Positions 23,431 to 35,364 of a DNA stretch of 64,000 nt are shown in pieces (within the stretch, counting starts at the first letter, position 1; every line of letters starts with the position of its first letter). The DNA lies in assembly GCF_003597395.2 (NCBI RefSeq), contig NC_133773.1, forward strand, positions 76,700,408-76,764,407, given 5' to 3'. This stretch comes from Chelonoidis abingdonii (Eukaryota; Chordata; Testudines; Testudinidae). Both the position numbers and the translations under genes were made by a program. The notes below the pieces were generated by a model. It was not told where the DNA came from. It ran no database searches and saw only the letters and a program-made list of their open reading frames with translations.

Positions 23431-25192
23431 ATTTAATCTTTGCTTAAAGCCTTGGTATGGGGAAAAACTGTACAGTGTCACTGTTCCTTTCTTGTTTTCT
23501 CCTTGCCCTCAAGTGCAGATGACTTACTGCAGCCCTTGATTGGATGCAGATTACTTCACCTACCATGCCAGTTCAGTTCTGCTGGCCAGTGCGTAGGGGT
23601 GTCCAGAGCCAATCCATGCCTCTCTCCACCCACCTTGCTTGACAGGGAGCATGAAGCATGTAGCTCTGCTGTCCTAGCTGCGCTCCCAGCCATGCTGCAA
23701 TAAGAGGCAATAAGATCAGGCAGGGTGCAGGGGGCCTTACTCTCTGGCACGACAGCATTATCTGAGACACAATCTGGTCCATAATGAAGTTAGTAAATGA
23801 ATATTTTACTACGTCCATTCTTTTCCCCCCAAAACAGCTGCATTGAGCTCCAGCCACTATTAATAGGGTGCTTAGATTGTTGTTAAGCACCAACAGAATC
23901 CAATCTGCTCTGCAAAACTGATGTAATTGCCAGAAGTGCAGTATCTGGTAGCTACCATTAAAGAAGAAAAGAAGAGGGCAGATATTGTGCCATTTGTGCA
24001 ATATAATGCTCTGGTAATAGCACTGAAATCAACACACATGGAAATAAATGCATCACCAATGTCATGCAGTAAGAACAGTGTTTCTTTTAAAAATAATGCA
24101 AACTAAGTATGCAGTTAGACCACAGCACACACTAAATATTTTATTAAAAGATGACGACATACTCAACACTGCAAAAGCCACAAAAATGAATGCAGACCCT
24201 GCCCCGGAGAGCTTAACATCCAACAGATACGGTAGAGAGGGGACTCAATGGATGGGAAGCCCAGACAAAGGAATAACACTATCTGAAACTCACACAGATC
24301 ATTTTCAGCAAGCTGAAGAATCTGTCATCACAGGAGCCCATGGAGAAGGAAGATCCTCCATAAAGACAGGAAACTTCTGTGTATTCACAGCTTTTCAATC
24401 CTTGAAACAGTGTGCTGGAAGTTATCTGAGCCCAAGGAACCCCATCTCTACTTGATCCATAGATTGGAAAACCTTTAGGTCTGGTCAAGTATTGAGTCTC
24501 CCATGCTCCAGCAGACTCTCTCTTCAAATATCCCCACCCAATAAAGTAAAGCATGAAGGCAATTAGATAATGGAGTGGGGAGTCAGTGTCCCAGTTCCAC
24601 CCCCTTTTTCTTGCCATATTTCTGCCTCCCAAAAGGTTTTCTAAGTAAAATTTCTTCTGGGCCCTCACTTCCTACCTGCTCTTCCCCTCTCTTGGCAACA
24701 CTTTTTGTCCCTTCTTCCTCTTCAAAAAATCTGTTGGGGCTCCCTACCATGGGCATTCTTCTGCCTCCACCCACTCCTGCTGCTGTCCCTCTTCTCCACT
24801 TCCCAGCCAGGCTGTCCCTGTCCTCGCACTTCTCCTTCAACCAGCCTGTTCCTGTCCCCACTTCCTCTCCTCTTGCCTCCAGAACCGTCTGTTCCTTTCT
24901 CCAACTCCTCAACCAGACTCTGACTATCCATCCCAGCCAGCCTGCCCCCTTGTGTCTCAACCCTAACTCCTGTCCCTGCACACATTGGACGCCTCATCTA
25001 AAATCATGTTTCCCTAACATGGTTATATAACATGTTTTTTTCTGCCAATGCAGAATAGAAAAAAGCATTTTAGAACATAGCTCAGCCACAACCATGTTTA
25101 AACATGGTTACTTTTTTATTATGGATGGGTCTTACTTACTGGTAGTTATTGCTGAACAGTCTAGAGAGCTTACACTGTTTTTTGGTTACAAC
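23431..25192. other. No gene; pyrimidine-rich patch
   Basis: 24590-24985 is strongly C/T-rich, which leaves long frames open on both strands (151 codons plus, 132 minus). Composition explains these frames, and no protein family is recognisable. Confidence 0.45.
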
Positions 25193-25443
25193 CAGCAGTT
25201 CTCAAACTGTGGGTCAGGACCCCAAAGTGGATCACAACCCCATTTTAACAAGGTCGCCAGGGCCACTGATAGACTCACTGGGACCCAGGACTGTAGCTGA
25301 AGCGCGAGGTCCACCCTGATCTGGAGTGGCAGGTGTCAGGCTGCAGACCCCTCTTCCCCAGCCTAGGGTGGAGGGGCTCTGGTCATATAGTAACTTTGTT
25401 GTCAGAAAGGGGCCGCAGTGCAGTGAAGTTTGAAAGCCCCCAT
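25193..25443. mobile_element. hAT-type MITE (251 bp)
   Basis: The left end cagcagttctcaaactgtgg and the right end gaagtttgaaagcccccat are decayed inverted termini of a family I recognise by 'gggtcaggaccccaaagtgg'. A perfect 8-bp duplication, gttacaac, lies at 25185-25192 and 25444-25451. Confidence 0.85.
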
Positions 25444-27965
25444 GTTACAACAAATACATGTTTATTAAATAAAAATGCATACAGTATACAGCTTTAAATC
25501 ATAAGCAGAGGAATGGGAAGGATGAATGCATGAATGATTACACTAAAGATTACTCTAAAATAAAGATTACACCCTCTGCTCATATGTGGAGGAAGTATCC
25601 ATGTGATAAATTGCAGCCTTTTATGATACATGAATTTTTCCAGCACCTTTGACTGCCTCATTTGCTCTCTCCATACTAATAGGTGTCCCAGGGACCCATT
25701 CAGACAGTGACTTTTTTTCCTTGATTAAATCAGTCTGACAAAGAAATATTTCTTTCCCATCCTCCTCACAACTACAGATCTTCCCAGCACAAGGAGGGTT
25801 CAGTTCTTGATTAGTGACATCTTTCTGTGCATATGAATAGTGGCCCTTATGAAAATGTCCTATAGAATTTAATACTGACGAAACATTTACTTTTGTAGGA
25901 CCTCATAATGGACTTTCAAAAATATTTGCATTTTAGTCATTTTAAAGGAGTCACTTTTCTGGCTCATTCTGAGCTCTACGCAGTTAGATTTAAGGCAATT
26001 AAGGCACTTGGTTTTATAGACAGATAATAAAAAAGTCTCAATAAAAACATAGAAAAGTCCCTAAAAATATTTGTGATTCATTTTTTTAACAAACATATGT
26101 GGCATACACAAATAATGATGTGCTGTAAACATTTTTAGACATTTGTTTGGGATGACCTGCATAACTCGTGTTGTTTCAGTAGTTGAGAGTAATAAGCTAT
26201 CCCAAATTCATGCCACCAGGTGTTGTCTCTTGCTAGCTTATGTTAATATATACACATATACATATGTGCACATATGCACGTGTATATGTGCATGTTTTGT
26301 TAGGTTCACTTCTTGTGCGTATCCTTAAAAATGTGGGTCTTTAAGAATGATTCAAACAGGGAAAGGGAAGTGGCTTTGAGGACAAGTGCAAATGGAGTGC
26401 ATTTCATGCATTGGGGGCGGCATGGAATAAAGCACAGATATGAGATGTGGTTTCCCATCATACTACACAGAAAGTATAATACACTGATTAAATCAATCAC
26501 ATGTAACATGTCCTCCTCTGTGTTGTTCTAATCTGTTGTAGTAAGCCCATATAGTCTATATGCATGTATTAATCGTTTGAAATGATGGTCACTGATTACT
26601 GTATTTTCTGTTTATTTTTTACATTTTAGAGAGCTTTGTGCAGTGAACGGTTTTCAGTAAAATTATTAAAATGTCAAGGATTAGGCAGCCATTTTACTTA
26701 AGTTTTCACAAGTTGGAGTATACAATCAGATAAATACGTGATTCTTTGCTGCTGTGTTTTCTTATATAGCCTGCATTTGATTTGGGATACTATAAAAATG
26801 CCCTTAGCCGTTTCTACCAAAACAGTATGCAAGATTTTAATATGCCCGGCCCTTCTGTAATTGCTAGGGTACTGACTTCGCTGTCTCACCCTATAAGTGA
26901 GTAGGTTAACCTCTAACCTCATTATTGCCACTGACAAACTCTACAAGGGCAAGCTTCCAGGAACTTTTATGCCCTGTGTATGTGCATAGATGGGTGTGCC
27001 AAGTTTTATTAAATCCATTGTTTTTATTTTTGAATACTTTTTCCTGCCCATGGCAGCATATAAACAAACCCACTGGATCTGAGAAATTATTGAATGCATA
27101 CAATCGTTACATTTTGGATACTGTATGACAAGAAGTAAAACTAAAGAGCTAAATCCGAACTCAATGTTGTCCTGACAGGTCCAGGAAGATTGGAGCACCG
27201 ATACAAACTGCTACAACTCTTTCTTAAGAAGACTCCCTAAGCATGGCAGGATTTCTCCTGGCTGGCCTGGGAAACAAAGCTATGGGGCTTTTTCTCTAGA
27301 CTCAACTGATCCAGACAAGCCCATGCTGTTCACCACAGTATACACATTCGCCGGCCGGACAGCTAAACACACACACAATCTGCAAGCCATGCTTCCTTGG
27401 GGATATATGTGGTGCACAGGTCAGGACATTAAATGGGCTCATGTTTTAGCACTCATTAGTAAACAATGATACCCTGCCTTGCTGTTCCTGTACTTGGCTG
27501 GGGAGACAGTAAGCATTCCCTATACCCTTCTCCCCACCTTGCAAACCAGAGGGCATGACTTAGGCCACTTTCTTTACAACACTCACAATATTTCAGCAAC
27601 TTAACTTGTAATAAGTACATATAAGGTCCCGGTCTGTTTCTAGTGAAATCAGTGGAAGTTTTGGTGCAGATTTCAATTATCATGCTCCTGAGACTTCTTG
27701 TGCATAGTTCAACCTCTGAGCCAGTAAGAGCAAATGGGGCACTATGCAGACACCACCTTCATGGAGCCAACGTCAGGATCAAGTCACAGGAGCGGATCCT
27801 TTTAAAAAATAAAAAAAATCTAGTACAAGTGCTGCACTCTTTAATAATACAAAAATACTGTTTCCATATGCTTGTTACTTACCGTAAATGAGATAGGGGG
27901 TAAGTGCAGGCTGGAAACACCAAAAAATGTTTCTTCCTAAACATACATGAAATGTACAGTATGGA
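25444..27965. other. No recognisable feature
   Basis: AT-rich unique-looking DNA. 26245-26295 holds alternating purine-pyrimidine TA/CA/TG words. Nothing coding is recognised. Confidence 0.4.
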
Positions 27966-28232
27966 TAAACCCAAGCATTCAAGGATCACGTGTTAGGCCT
28001 CAAATCTCATTAGATTTTTAAAAATAAAATATTTGATAGTGATTTATCTTCCTTCTTGTTTAGCATTTTGGGTTCACATTTTCAAGCTTTTTTTCCTGAA
28101 GCTGTGAGGGCTAGAAATTTATTTTTAAAAAATGAAATCTGAGATTATCCTCATGTAGCCAAATGACTTCAGGAGCTTCTGTTTTATAAAAAACTGGGAA
28201 CTCATGATAAAAATCACAAGAATTGGCAACAC
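27966..28232. repeat. Interspersed repeat, copy 2 (about 267 bp)
   Basis: Same family as 23157-23430: 'aagcattcaaggatcacgtg', 'cattttcaagctttttttcc', 'gagggctagaaatttatttttaaaa', and a terminal 'aattggcaacact'. Confidence 0.65.
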
Positions 28233-28694
28233 TGATTGGGTCATTATAGTATTTTTTGTGCAAGACTAACAAAAAGGTGGCCACTAAATGCCCCCTCTTC
28301 CTTGACTGGTCACCATGATATATGAAAGACTCGTAAAAAAAGAAGCAAGAAAGAAGAGACAAGAGCACCTGTAGCAGAATTCATTCCATGTCTGACGAAT
28401 TGCACCAGAAAGAATTTTTGAAATCTTATATGACAGGTGTGTAGAACACAAAGAAAGAATTCCTGGCCTTTGTTAGAGCAAAAGGAATTTGTTAACTCTT
28501 TGCTTATGGCAATCCTCTGCTTATCATCCCAGTATTATCCCAATTAATCTTTGCACGTATGTAACCCTTCTTAGATGCACGTAGGCAAAATACCTAGGAG
28601 AAAGATGTTAAACAGATCCAACTCATCTGCAAAAGGAATTCAAGAAATGTGTGGACTAACAGAAGTTTTGCACGTAAAGATGTTTGTAACCTAG

Positions 28695-28702
28695 TATATA
28701 AA
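28695..28702 (+). promoter_or_regulatory. 5' LTR TATA box
   Basis: tatataaa lies 84 bp upstream of the AATAAA signal in the LTR. Confidence 0.8.
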
Positions 28703-28778
28703 GGCTGTTCTGAGCCAGTAAGGTGTGTCTTCTTCCTTTGCACTAGCCAAGAAAGAAGCACCCGCTCAGCTGACCGAG

Positions 28779-28784
28779 AATAAA
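28779..28784 (+). promoter_or_regulatory. LTR polyadenylation signal
   Basis: aataaa occurs in R of the 5' LTR. The same signal in the 3' LTR fragment is at 31162-31167. Confidence 0.8.
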
Positions 28785-28871
28785 AGTTTTGGTACCCGTC
28801 TTCCTGTCTTCCGTGCCTCCTTGGGGTAATTGACTAGCTCCAGGGGGAAACGAGCCTATTTGGCTAACAAA

Positions 28872-28889
28872 TGGCGACCGCGGCAGGAC
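28872..28889 (+). promoter_or_regulatory. Primer-binding site
   Basis: tggcgaccgcggcaggac begins two bases after the LTR end. A TGG start is expected for pairing with a tRNA 3' CCA end. The first eight bases fit some arginine tRNA ends, but the rest does not match one I know, so the primer tRNA is left open. Confidence 0.7.
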
Positions 28890-29090
28890 TTCTCTCCCTG
28901 TAGGGAGCGCTGACCGGCGGCGAGGGCGATACCGAAGAGTGGCCACCCTGAGCGTGGTTTGCTCAGGCTTCGGGTCGTCACAATCGGCCGTGGCGGCTGC
29001 GCCCCCCTCTAAAGAGAACTCCAAAAGACACGGAAGCAAGACGGCTCCAGAAGAAGGGGAAGTCAACTGCCGGACGCGGCCACTCCGGGC

Positions 29091-29097
29091 GGTAAGT
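29091..29097 (+). promoter_or_regulatory. Candidate major splice donor in the leader
   Basis: ggtaagt is a near-consensus donor 220 bp after the LTR and 520 bp before gag, where retroviruses place the env splice donor. Confidence 0.5.
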
Positions 29098-29609
29098 GCG
29101 TTTACCTCCTGGGTTCGAGGAATAACGCCCCGAAGTGTGGGTTGGATGGTGGATACCCTCTAGGCAGCCGGTGAAAGGGAAGGTATACTGACATTTGTTG
29201 TAGTTTTATACATGTCTTGTTATTGTGTTAGTAAGTAAATAAGGAACGGCCCATGCATAATTCCACTAACTCTAAAAACGAGTCCGTGGGCCGTTCTGGA
29301 TAATTACTGGGACTTAGAACAGCCTCAGGGATTGCTCCTGTTTATAGGAGGAGTAATCTTGTTTTTCCTTTTAATGATGTATTGGAAGCCGAAACTGTAA
29401 TTGACTGAGGGGTTTTTGTGTGAAATAACACTGACCAGGTCTGAGACTTAAGCTGACTCCAGCCGCCCCAAGACTCCTGCGAGGGGAAACCCTGTGACCA
29501 GGATATCTTGATTGCAAGGGGGGTCAGCCGAACCTCGTGACCAAGTGTATATCTAAATTAGAGCTAGATCCCTATCTTCACCTTATCCCGGAGATCGGAT
29601 AAGAGCACA

Positions 29610-30609
29610 ATGGGGTCCGGACAGAGCACTCTTCCCGGGACACCCTTGGGATGTATGCTAAATAACTGGAAGGCGTTCAGACGCCAGGCTGATTATGGAA
29701 TTGCGTTGTGTAAAGATAATCTTGTAAAATTCTGTACTCTAGAATGGACAACATTTGGGGTAGAATGGCCCGAGGGGGGGACGCTCAGGCCAGAAACTGT
29801 ACAGGCAGTACATAGTATCGTGATCTGGGACGGGCATTGGGACCAATACCCCTATATAGATATTTGGCAGGACCTGGTGGCCAATCCTCCCCCATGGTTG
29901 CAAAAATGTAAGGCACGAACCATTAAAACCTTACTGGCCCGTGCCCCTGTTAAGAAACCCTGTCCTCCTGTTAAGAAATCCTGCCCACCAGCTGTAATTC
30001 CCTCTGCCCCTGATCCTATGCCTCCTCCCCCTTTGTATCCTGGCCTTCCAGTCCTTCAAGCCCCGATTGAAAGCTCACCCTCCCCCCCCCCTGCCCTCTG
30101 CAGATAGTACTGCAGCTATAAAAATAGGGGAGGAATCAGGTGACCAGGCAAGGGATGAGTCAAGTGAGCAAAGCTCCTCCGAACAGGAGTCCACTCCGAC
30201 CCCTCAGGGCTCCCCGGTATCTGGCCACACGAGGGCCAGGCGCAAGACTGGCCCCTCGACATCTCAGGACTGGAGCATAGCGTCTACCTATAAGCCTGGG
30301 GATGTAAAAATGAAACTTATTAGCCCACGGGCAAGAAGAATGGCCCGGTACATGAAATGCCCCTTTGAGAAATTGTAGCCCCCAGTGGTGACCCCGCCAT
30401 GGTATATGTTCCCTTTACCACAAGTGATTTATATAATTGGAAGCAACAAAATCCCCCATTTTCGGAAGATCCTGGCCCACTAACAGCAGTATTTGAGACC
30501 TTGATTACGGCCCATAACCCCACCTGGGGCAACATGAGGGTCGCTCTTAACACCTTACTAACTGCGGAAGAAAGACAATTAGTCCTCTCAAAGGTCCGCG
30601 AGTGGTTAA
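29610..30609 (+). pseudogene. gag: Retroviral gag remnant (matrix to capsid start), frameshifted
   Basis: The first frame (29610-30107) starts MGSGQS, with glycine 2 as a myristoylation-type N-terminus. It continues as a gammaretroviral matrix-like domain (tryptophans near residues 46, 53, 73, 86 and 96) and a proline-rich segment with PPPPLYP at residues 138-144, like a late domain. The frame shifts at a run of ten C (30082-30091). The second frame (to a stop at 30376-30378) is acidic and S/E/Q-rich. A third frame after a TGA at 30366 carries a capsid N-terminus (FTTSDLYNWK) and runs into the first N gap. Gag would assemble particles at the plasma membrane; this copy has at least two frame breaks and is cut short. 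Indel errors next to the C-run in the assembly are a possible alternative. Confidence 0.9.
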
Positions 30610-30634
30610 NNNNNNNNNNNNNNNNNNNNNNNNN
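30610..30634. other. Assembly gap (25 N)
   Basis: A run of N interrupts gag just after the capsid N-terminus. The true gap length is unknown. Confidence 1.
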
Positions 30635-30980
30635 TCTTTATTTACCAGTTCGACGCTGCGGTTCAAATCCCAGCCAATGCATGGTGTGATTGTTTTTCTC
30701 TGCTGCGGAATTGTTTAATTTCCATACATGTATTCAGTTTAATCAATGGAATGAGAGAATCAATGTCTGCAGGACCAGGGGCATTCAAAACACAATGGAG
30801 GACGAAACAAGCTGGACTAGTACAATGAGCTTTGGAGTTATCCTGGTATTACGTTTGATTTATTTTTTTAAAAAAACTTCCTTTCACTTCTGTCTCCCTT
30901 TTAGACTCGGAAGCCTTTTAAAGGTCAGAAGGACCAATGGATCATCGAGACCAAACCTGCTGCCTGCCACGCTACAGGCC
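30635..30980. other. Sequence between gaps, origin unclear
   Basis: These 346 bp sit between two N runs and contain no recognisable retroviral protein. The start (cggttcaaatcccagcc near 30659) resembles a tRNA T-arm/B-box, but no complete tRNA fold is present. The segment could be provirus, another repeat or a misplaced contig. Confidence 0.4.
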
Positions 30981-31080
30981 NNNNNNNNNNNNNNNNNNNN
31001 NNNNNNNNNNNNNNNNNNNNNNNNNNNNNNNNNNNNNNNNNNNNNNNNNNNNNNNNNNNNNNNNNNNNNNNNNNNNNNNN
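30981..31080. other. Assembly gap (100 N)
   Basis: A run of exactly 100 N, which suggests a placeholder length. It ends where the 3' LTR fragment begins. Confidence 1.
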
Positions 31081-31251
31081 TAAAGGCAGTTCTGAGCCAG
31101 TAAGGTGTGTCTTCTTCCTTTGGCACTAGCCAAGAAAGAAGCACCCGATCAGCTGACCGAGAATAAAAGTTTGGTACCCGTCTTCCTGTCTTCCGTGCCT
31201 CCTTGGGGTAATTGAATAGCTCCAGGGGGAAACGAGCCTATTTGGCTAACA
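31081..31251 (+). mobile_element. Provirus 3' LTR, 3' part
   Basis: This is equivalent to 28699-28869 of the 5' LTR and ends TTTGGCTAACA, followed by the duplicated cctt. The U3 part is missing into the gap. Confidence 0.92.
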
Positions 31252-31255
31252 CCTT

Positions 31256-32469
31256 CATAATATGTCCATAAAGCATCATAAAGGGAAACTACTCTGGGGA
31301 AGAATTTATAGCTTCTTTAATTCCACCTACCTACACTTGTATTCACTCAAGTGTTCCTCACTGTCAGGAAGTTTCATGTTACCTTGCAGATAAAAATCAC
31401 TGATTCAGATGGAACTATCCACTGATGTGGATGCAGAGCAATGTCAGGTAAGCTCTTTTTGGCTCAGATAGTGGAACTACCTGAAATTCTGTGGTATTGG
31501 CGGTGCTTTGCGCTCCATCTGTGGACTGGACTCATGTTGGTCTTAGCTGGTTACAGCCAGTTTGGAAACAGTGGGCCTATCGTTTCTGTTGAAGATTGGT
31601 AGTGCCTCTCCTTTTGAGAGAAAAATGCCAGTGATTTTTTACACTAAAGGAGGGATAGATGAAGCCTCTGCTCAGGGAACCAGCCTTGGAAAGGGACACC
31701 CAGTCTTGTCAATTATAGAGCTACATCAAATCTCTCATTTCTGGGGGGGGGAATTATTAAAAGGATGGTGAGTGAGGAAACCCTGACAGCATCTAAAGTG
31801 CTCAAATTTTCTTAGCCCCAGTCTTTTTTGTTAGGGATCTGGTACAGGACAGAAATTGTCCTCGTAGCAGCGGCTGATGATCCCCTCCTAAGCAAGGACA
31901 ACATGTCCATTCTGATTTTTTTTGTATATATCTATCAGCAGTAGAATTGGTCAAAACATGGAGAAAAAAATAAATCACAAAATGTTGCTAACCTTTGTTA
32001 GGCTAAATTAATAGCCACCCAGGCATACAGGAAAGTCACCCTTAGGTATAAACATTTAGACTGAGAATAAGCGCACTTATTTATCTTTCTTAATATTCTT
32101 ATTTGTGGCTGATTTATTACAATAGAATTTGTGGGTGTAGATGGCCTAAAAGTTTGATTTGGACTGAAGTCAGATAAGCAAGGGTTTTCTACTGCTCTCC
32201 AGCTCTTCTTTTACACACCTCCTCCCCCAAATAACTATCTGTCCAATGAATATGAAGAGGTGTTGGTGCTTTGACTGGAGCAAATCAGGTCACATTGGTT
32301 TTATTTGTCTGTCTTATCTTTTGTGTTGCCCGTGACCTATTCTCTATGCCTACCTCCACTGACAGCATGGCATATGCACCACAGGCAAACATTTTCGGTC
32401 AGAAAGATTTTTGCATTTCACACGCAATATTCAGCAGATCTCTGAAAAAAACAGGGCTTTTACAGGCGT
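31256..32469. other. No recognisable feature
   Basis: Unique-looking sequence. No exon or repeat terminus is recognised. Confidence 0.4.
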
Positions 32470-32963
32470 GGCTCCACTAGTTAGAGGCCTGGACCCTGGA
32501 GAAGACGCCCATGTAAAGTGAGGTGGTGCTCTTGGGGGGAATAGAGGGTAGGTGGGAGGGACAGTGGGGTGAGAAGAGGGGGTGGGGGGAATTTGGGATG
32601 TGCAGGACTGCGGCGGCCAGAGAAAGAGGCAACTTTCCCCAGCTCCAGGGCAGCGGCTGCCAGGGAGAGACCTCCCCCTCCTTCCCAGCCCCAGCTCGGG
32701 GGCTGCCGCAGAGGGGAGAGAGGGCACATCCATCACATTAGAAGGGTAAGACTACTGATATTAAAATATGAGTTGTGCGCTTTTATTTGTAGAACAAAAA
32801 CCGTTAATTATTAAGGTTTTTTTACATAGCGCTTTTATCCAAAGTGCTTTACAATAATTAGCTAACGGTACAAACAACATTTAGAAAATTCATTAAGTGG
32901 TCCGCCGAGACCCTCAGCAATTTCCAAGTGGTCTGCAGGAAAAAATTTTTTTGAGAACCTCTG
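32470..32963. mobile_element. hAT-type element, right end recognised
   Basis: The right end (gtggtccgccgagaccctcagcaatttcc ... gaaaaaaattttttt ... gagaacctctg, ending at 32963) is a known turtle hAT-type terminus in decayed form. Upstream words (agttgtgcgcttttatttg, gcgcttttatccaaagtg) belong to the same family. The GC-rich left half and the left boundary are approximate; no target duplication was found. Confidence 0.55.
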
Positions 32964-33165
32964 TTATCAAGTATTTGACAGATGGGGAACTGAGGCACAG
33001 AAAGATTAAGAGTAGGATTATCAAATGCACTTAAGGGACTTTGAAGCACAGATCTCATAAATTACTTGCACAAAATCAAACAGGGAGGTCTATGGCAGAG
33101 TGAGAAATGAATGCAGATCTTTTAAGTCTCAATCCAGTGTTTTAACCACAATACCAAACTTCTTT
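32964..33165 (+). repeat. MIR/L3-like ancient repeat
   Basis: 'gacagatggggaactgaggcacagaaagattaag', 'ggaggtctatggcagagtgag' and 'gttttaaccaca' match the classic wording of an ancient amniote SINE/LINE 3' region. Confidence 0.65.
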
Positions 33166-35034
33166 AACAGTTTGAGGGAACAGTGTCTCTCTAGCTAGAA
33201 ATAATTTCTTTTTTGTTGTTGTTTTTTTTAAAAGTCTGCACAGAAGCCTACAGTTTTAAGATTAGACTTATTTTATGATACCTTAATTATTTTATAACAA
33301 CTGTGCTTAGTATCACTTAATGTGAAATATTTACAATTCTTTTTAATTGTTTGTAATAGGAGAATCCACAGGTTAGGAAAAGGGTCAGAATGTATACAGT
33401 GCTGCTCCATACAGACAATACATAGTCTTGAAAAATAGCAGGAGGCGGGGGTTGGTTTGGTTTGGTTTATTTTCCATTTGTTGAAGAACCACAATGGGAT
33501 ATCTTGTTGCGAACCATACAGAACTGGTTTTGCCAGGTGAGCTTGGGGGCAAAAATAAATATTCTCTATCTGCTCTACCAGTACCCATTCACCTGTTCTG
33601 CAATATAAAACTCTACATATTTCTGCTTTGTGAGATTTGTAAACCCAGTTTCTCGTACATTGACAATGGAAAACCACCATCCCAGCAACCATCACCGTAG
33701 GCCATGATTAAGCAGTAAAACAGATATGATTTAGCAAGAGATGATGATGTGAAGATGATCTGGGAGACCCCCCGGTAACACAATAAAATCTTAAGAATGC
33801 TGGTGGAATATGTCATCATTTTTGCACGGAACAATGGGTCAGCAGGACTCCCAAAGATCTAGTATGAAATGAATTACCCTGTTTTAATTTTTTTCTTAAT
33901 TATCATCAGAATGTCATGTATCACTGGTAAGTGTTAAACATAATTTTGTACCCCCCGTATTCGATTGTTGAGTGGTGCACCTATCGAACACACACAACAC
34001 TTCTGAGTTTTAGAATGTGAAAATACAGTCAACTGACCTATTGCTTCCTCTATAGCACTCCTGTAAAGGCTGTTGGTAAAATAAACTTATGTTTTTCATG
34101 TTTGTTTTCACCTGATTCCCATCAGAAAGCTCTAAAATAAAATCCCATTTTTGTCTGACTAACTGCAATTGCAACTCAAATTAAAGCTGCAAGATAGCTG
34201 ATGAAAAGCTTTGCCAGCGGCTACTTGTGTTCAAAGGATGCAGACTTAATACACAATAATTATATTATACAACATTCCTAGTTCTCTCTCTTTTAATATT
34301 TATGATGCCTGTGTGGTTGGACTAAAATACACTTAATTCTTAGTGACACCTAATCATTCAGACAGACTCGATCACCATTGAATTCAGCCAAAAGATGGTC
34401 ACTGCTCCTGCAGATGGCTCTGCTATTAAACTACTTGTTCCCCTCTATGGTACCAAGAATTGAGTCAATCAATTTTCAAAGCCAAGGTTGGAACCTCAAG
34501 AACACAAGAGCCTAACAAAAGTAGGGCATTAGCATGCTATGCCTGCAGAGTGTTTCTCTCCTCATAAACAAAGAGCTAAAATATTTTCTCACTCATTTCC
34601 AAGCTTCTGTAGTTCACCAGGATAGAAACACAGACTATGTTTTTCAGAGACTGTCCCCAAAAAAGTGTTGTCCTTTACCTTATAACAATATGCTAGAATT
34701 CAGCAGTATTTTACTGCAGTGTTTTGGTCAATTATTGTAGGATTGTGGAGCAGAGTTGTTTGCTTTTTTGTTTTTAAGACTGCCTCTAATTTGTATGCAT
34801 ATGTGCTTATCGACTTCCCTGCCTTCCTAAGAGAAAACAGAGATCTACTGAATGAATTTACAAGTTGAATAACTGGGCTGTATTAGCAGTTCACTGTGGA
34901 CTCAGAGGGGCTGGTTAGTACTGGCTCACAATACACACATGGTTCAGAGTTGCTGCAGAAGGCATGCAATTCCAAAATACTACAGCTATAACAGGCTGTA
35001 GTATAATGTCAGATCATCTTCAACAATTTACATA
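33166..35034. other. No recognisable feature
   Basis: AT-rich unique-looking DNA. The 140-codon minus frame at 33273-33695 shows no family features. Confidence 0.4.
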
Positions 35035-35122
35035 AGGCCCAATTCTGCATTTCTTGAATACCTTAAATTTCCACTAAATTCAATAGAAGTTTGACGTGTA
35101 TAAGGAATGCAGATCAGGCCCA
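35035..35122. repeat. Palindromic MITE-like unit
   Basis: About 88 bp. The left arm 'ggcccaattctgcatttctt' faces the right arm 'aggaatgcagatcaggccc' around a centre at 'aaattcaatagaagttt'. Confidence 0.7.
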
Positions 35123-35364
35123 GGACACTAAGGTATTTTACTGAATATATCCATAAAATTGCCCCTTAACATCAGCCTTGATTCCAAGCATCACATTATT
35201 CAGGACTTTACCTCCTAACCATGCTGAGATTAAAGCAAATATTGAGGATTCAGAACTAAACTCAACCTGAATTATTCACTTCCTAGTAAAACCGTAAGAG
35301 AAAAATTGCCTAGCAACCTACAAACATTAATTCAGAGATCAAATAAATGCTGAGATATTGACAG

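Larger units (their letters stand above)
28471..28869 (+). mobile_element. Provirus 5' LTR (399 bp)
   Basis: It begins TGTTAGAGC and ends TTTGGCTAACA. A TATA box is at 28695-28702 and a polyadenylation signal at 28779-28784, spaced as expected for U3-R-U5. The last 171 bp recur at 31081-31251. Confidence 0.92.
28471..31251 (+). mobile_element. Gammaretrovirus-like provirus, internally gapped
   Basis: A perfect 4-bp duplication, cctt, lies at 28467-28470 and 31252-31255, and the outer ends are TGTTAG and CTAACA. Order: 5' LTR, 2-bp spacer, primer-binding site, leader with splice donor, gag, run of N, 346 bp of unclear origin, second run of N, and the 3' part of the 3' LTR. The 3' LTR fragment differs from its 5' counterpart by about three substitutions and two single-base indels over 171 bp, so the insertion is fairly young. 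No pro, pol or env is visible; they are either lost or hidden by the gaps. gag is broken. Confidence 0.92.

Noticed and set aside
24575..25030. 151-codon plus frame and 132-codon minus frame
   Set aside because: A C/T-rich tract keeps stops rare on both strands. The product is low-complexity and no family is recognisable.
28939..29163. 74-codon frame in the provirus leader
   Set aside because: It overlaps the expected packaging and splice-donor region and has no similarity to a retroviral protein.
30655..30690. tRNA T-arm-like word ggttcaaatcc
   Set aside because: No full cloverleaf can be drawn, and the flanks are assembly gaps.
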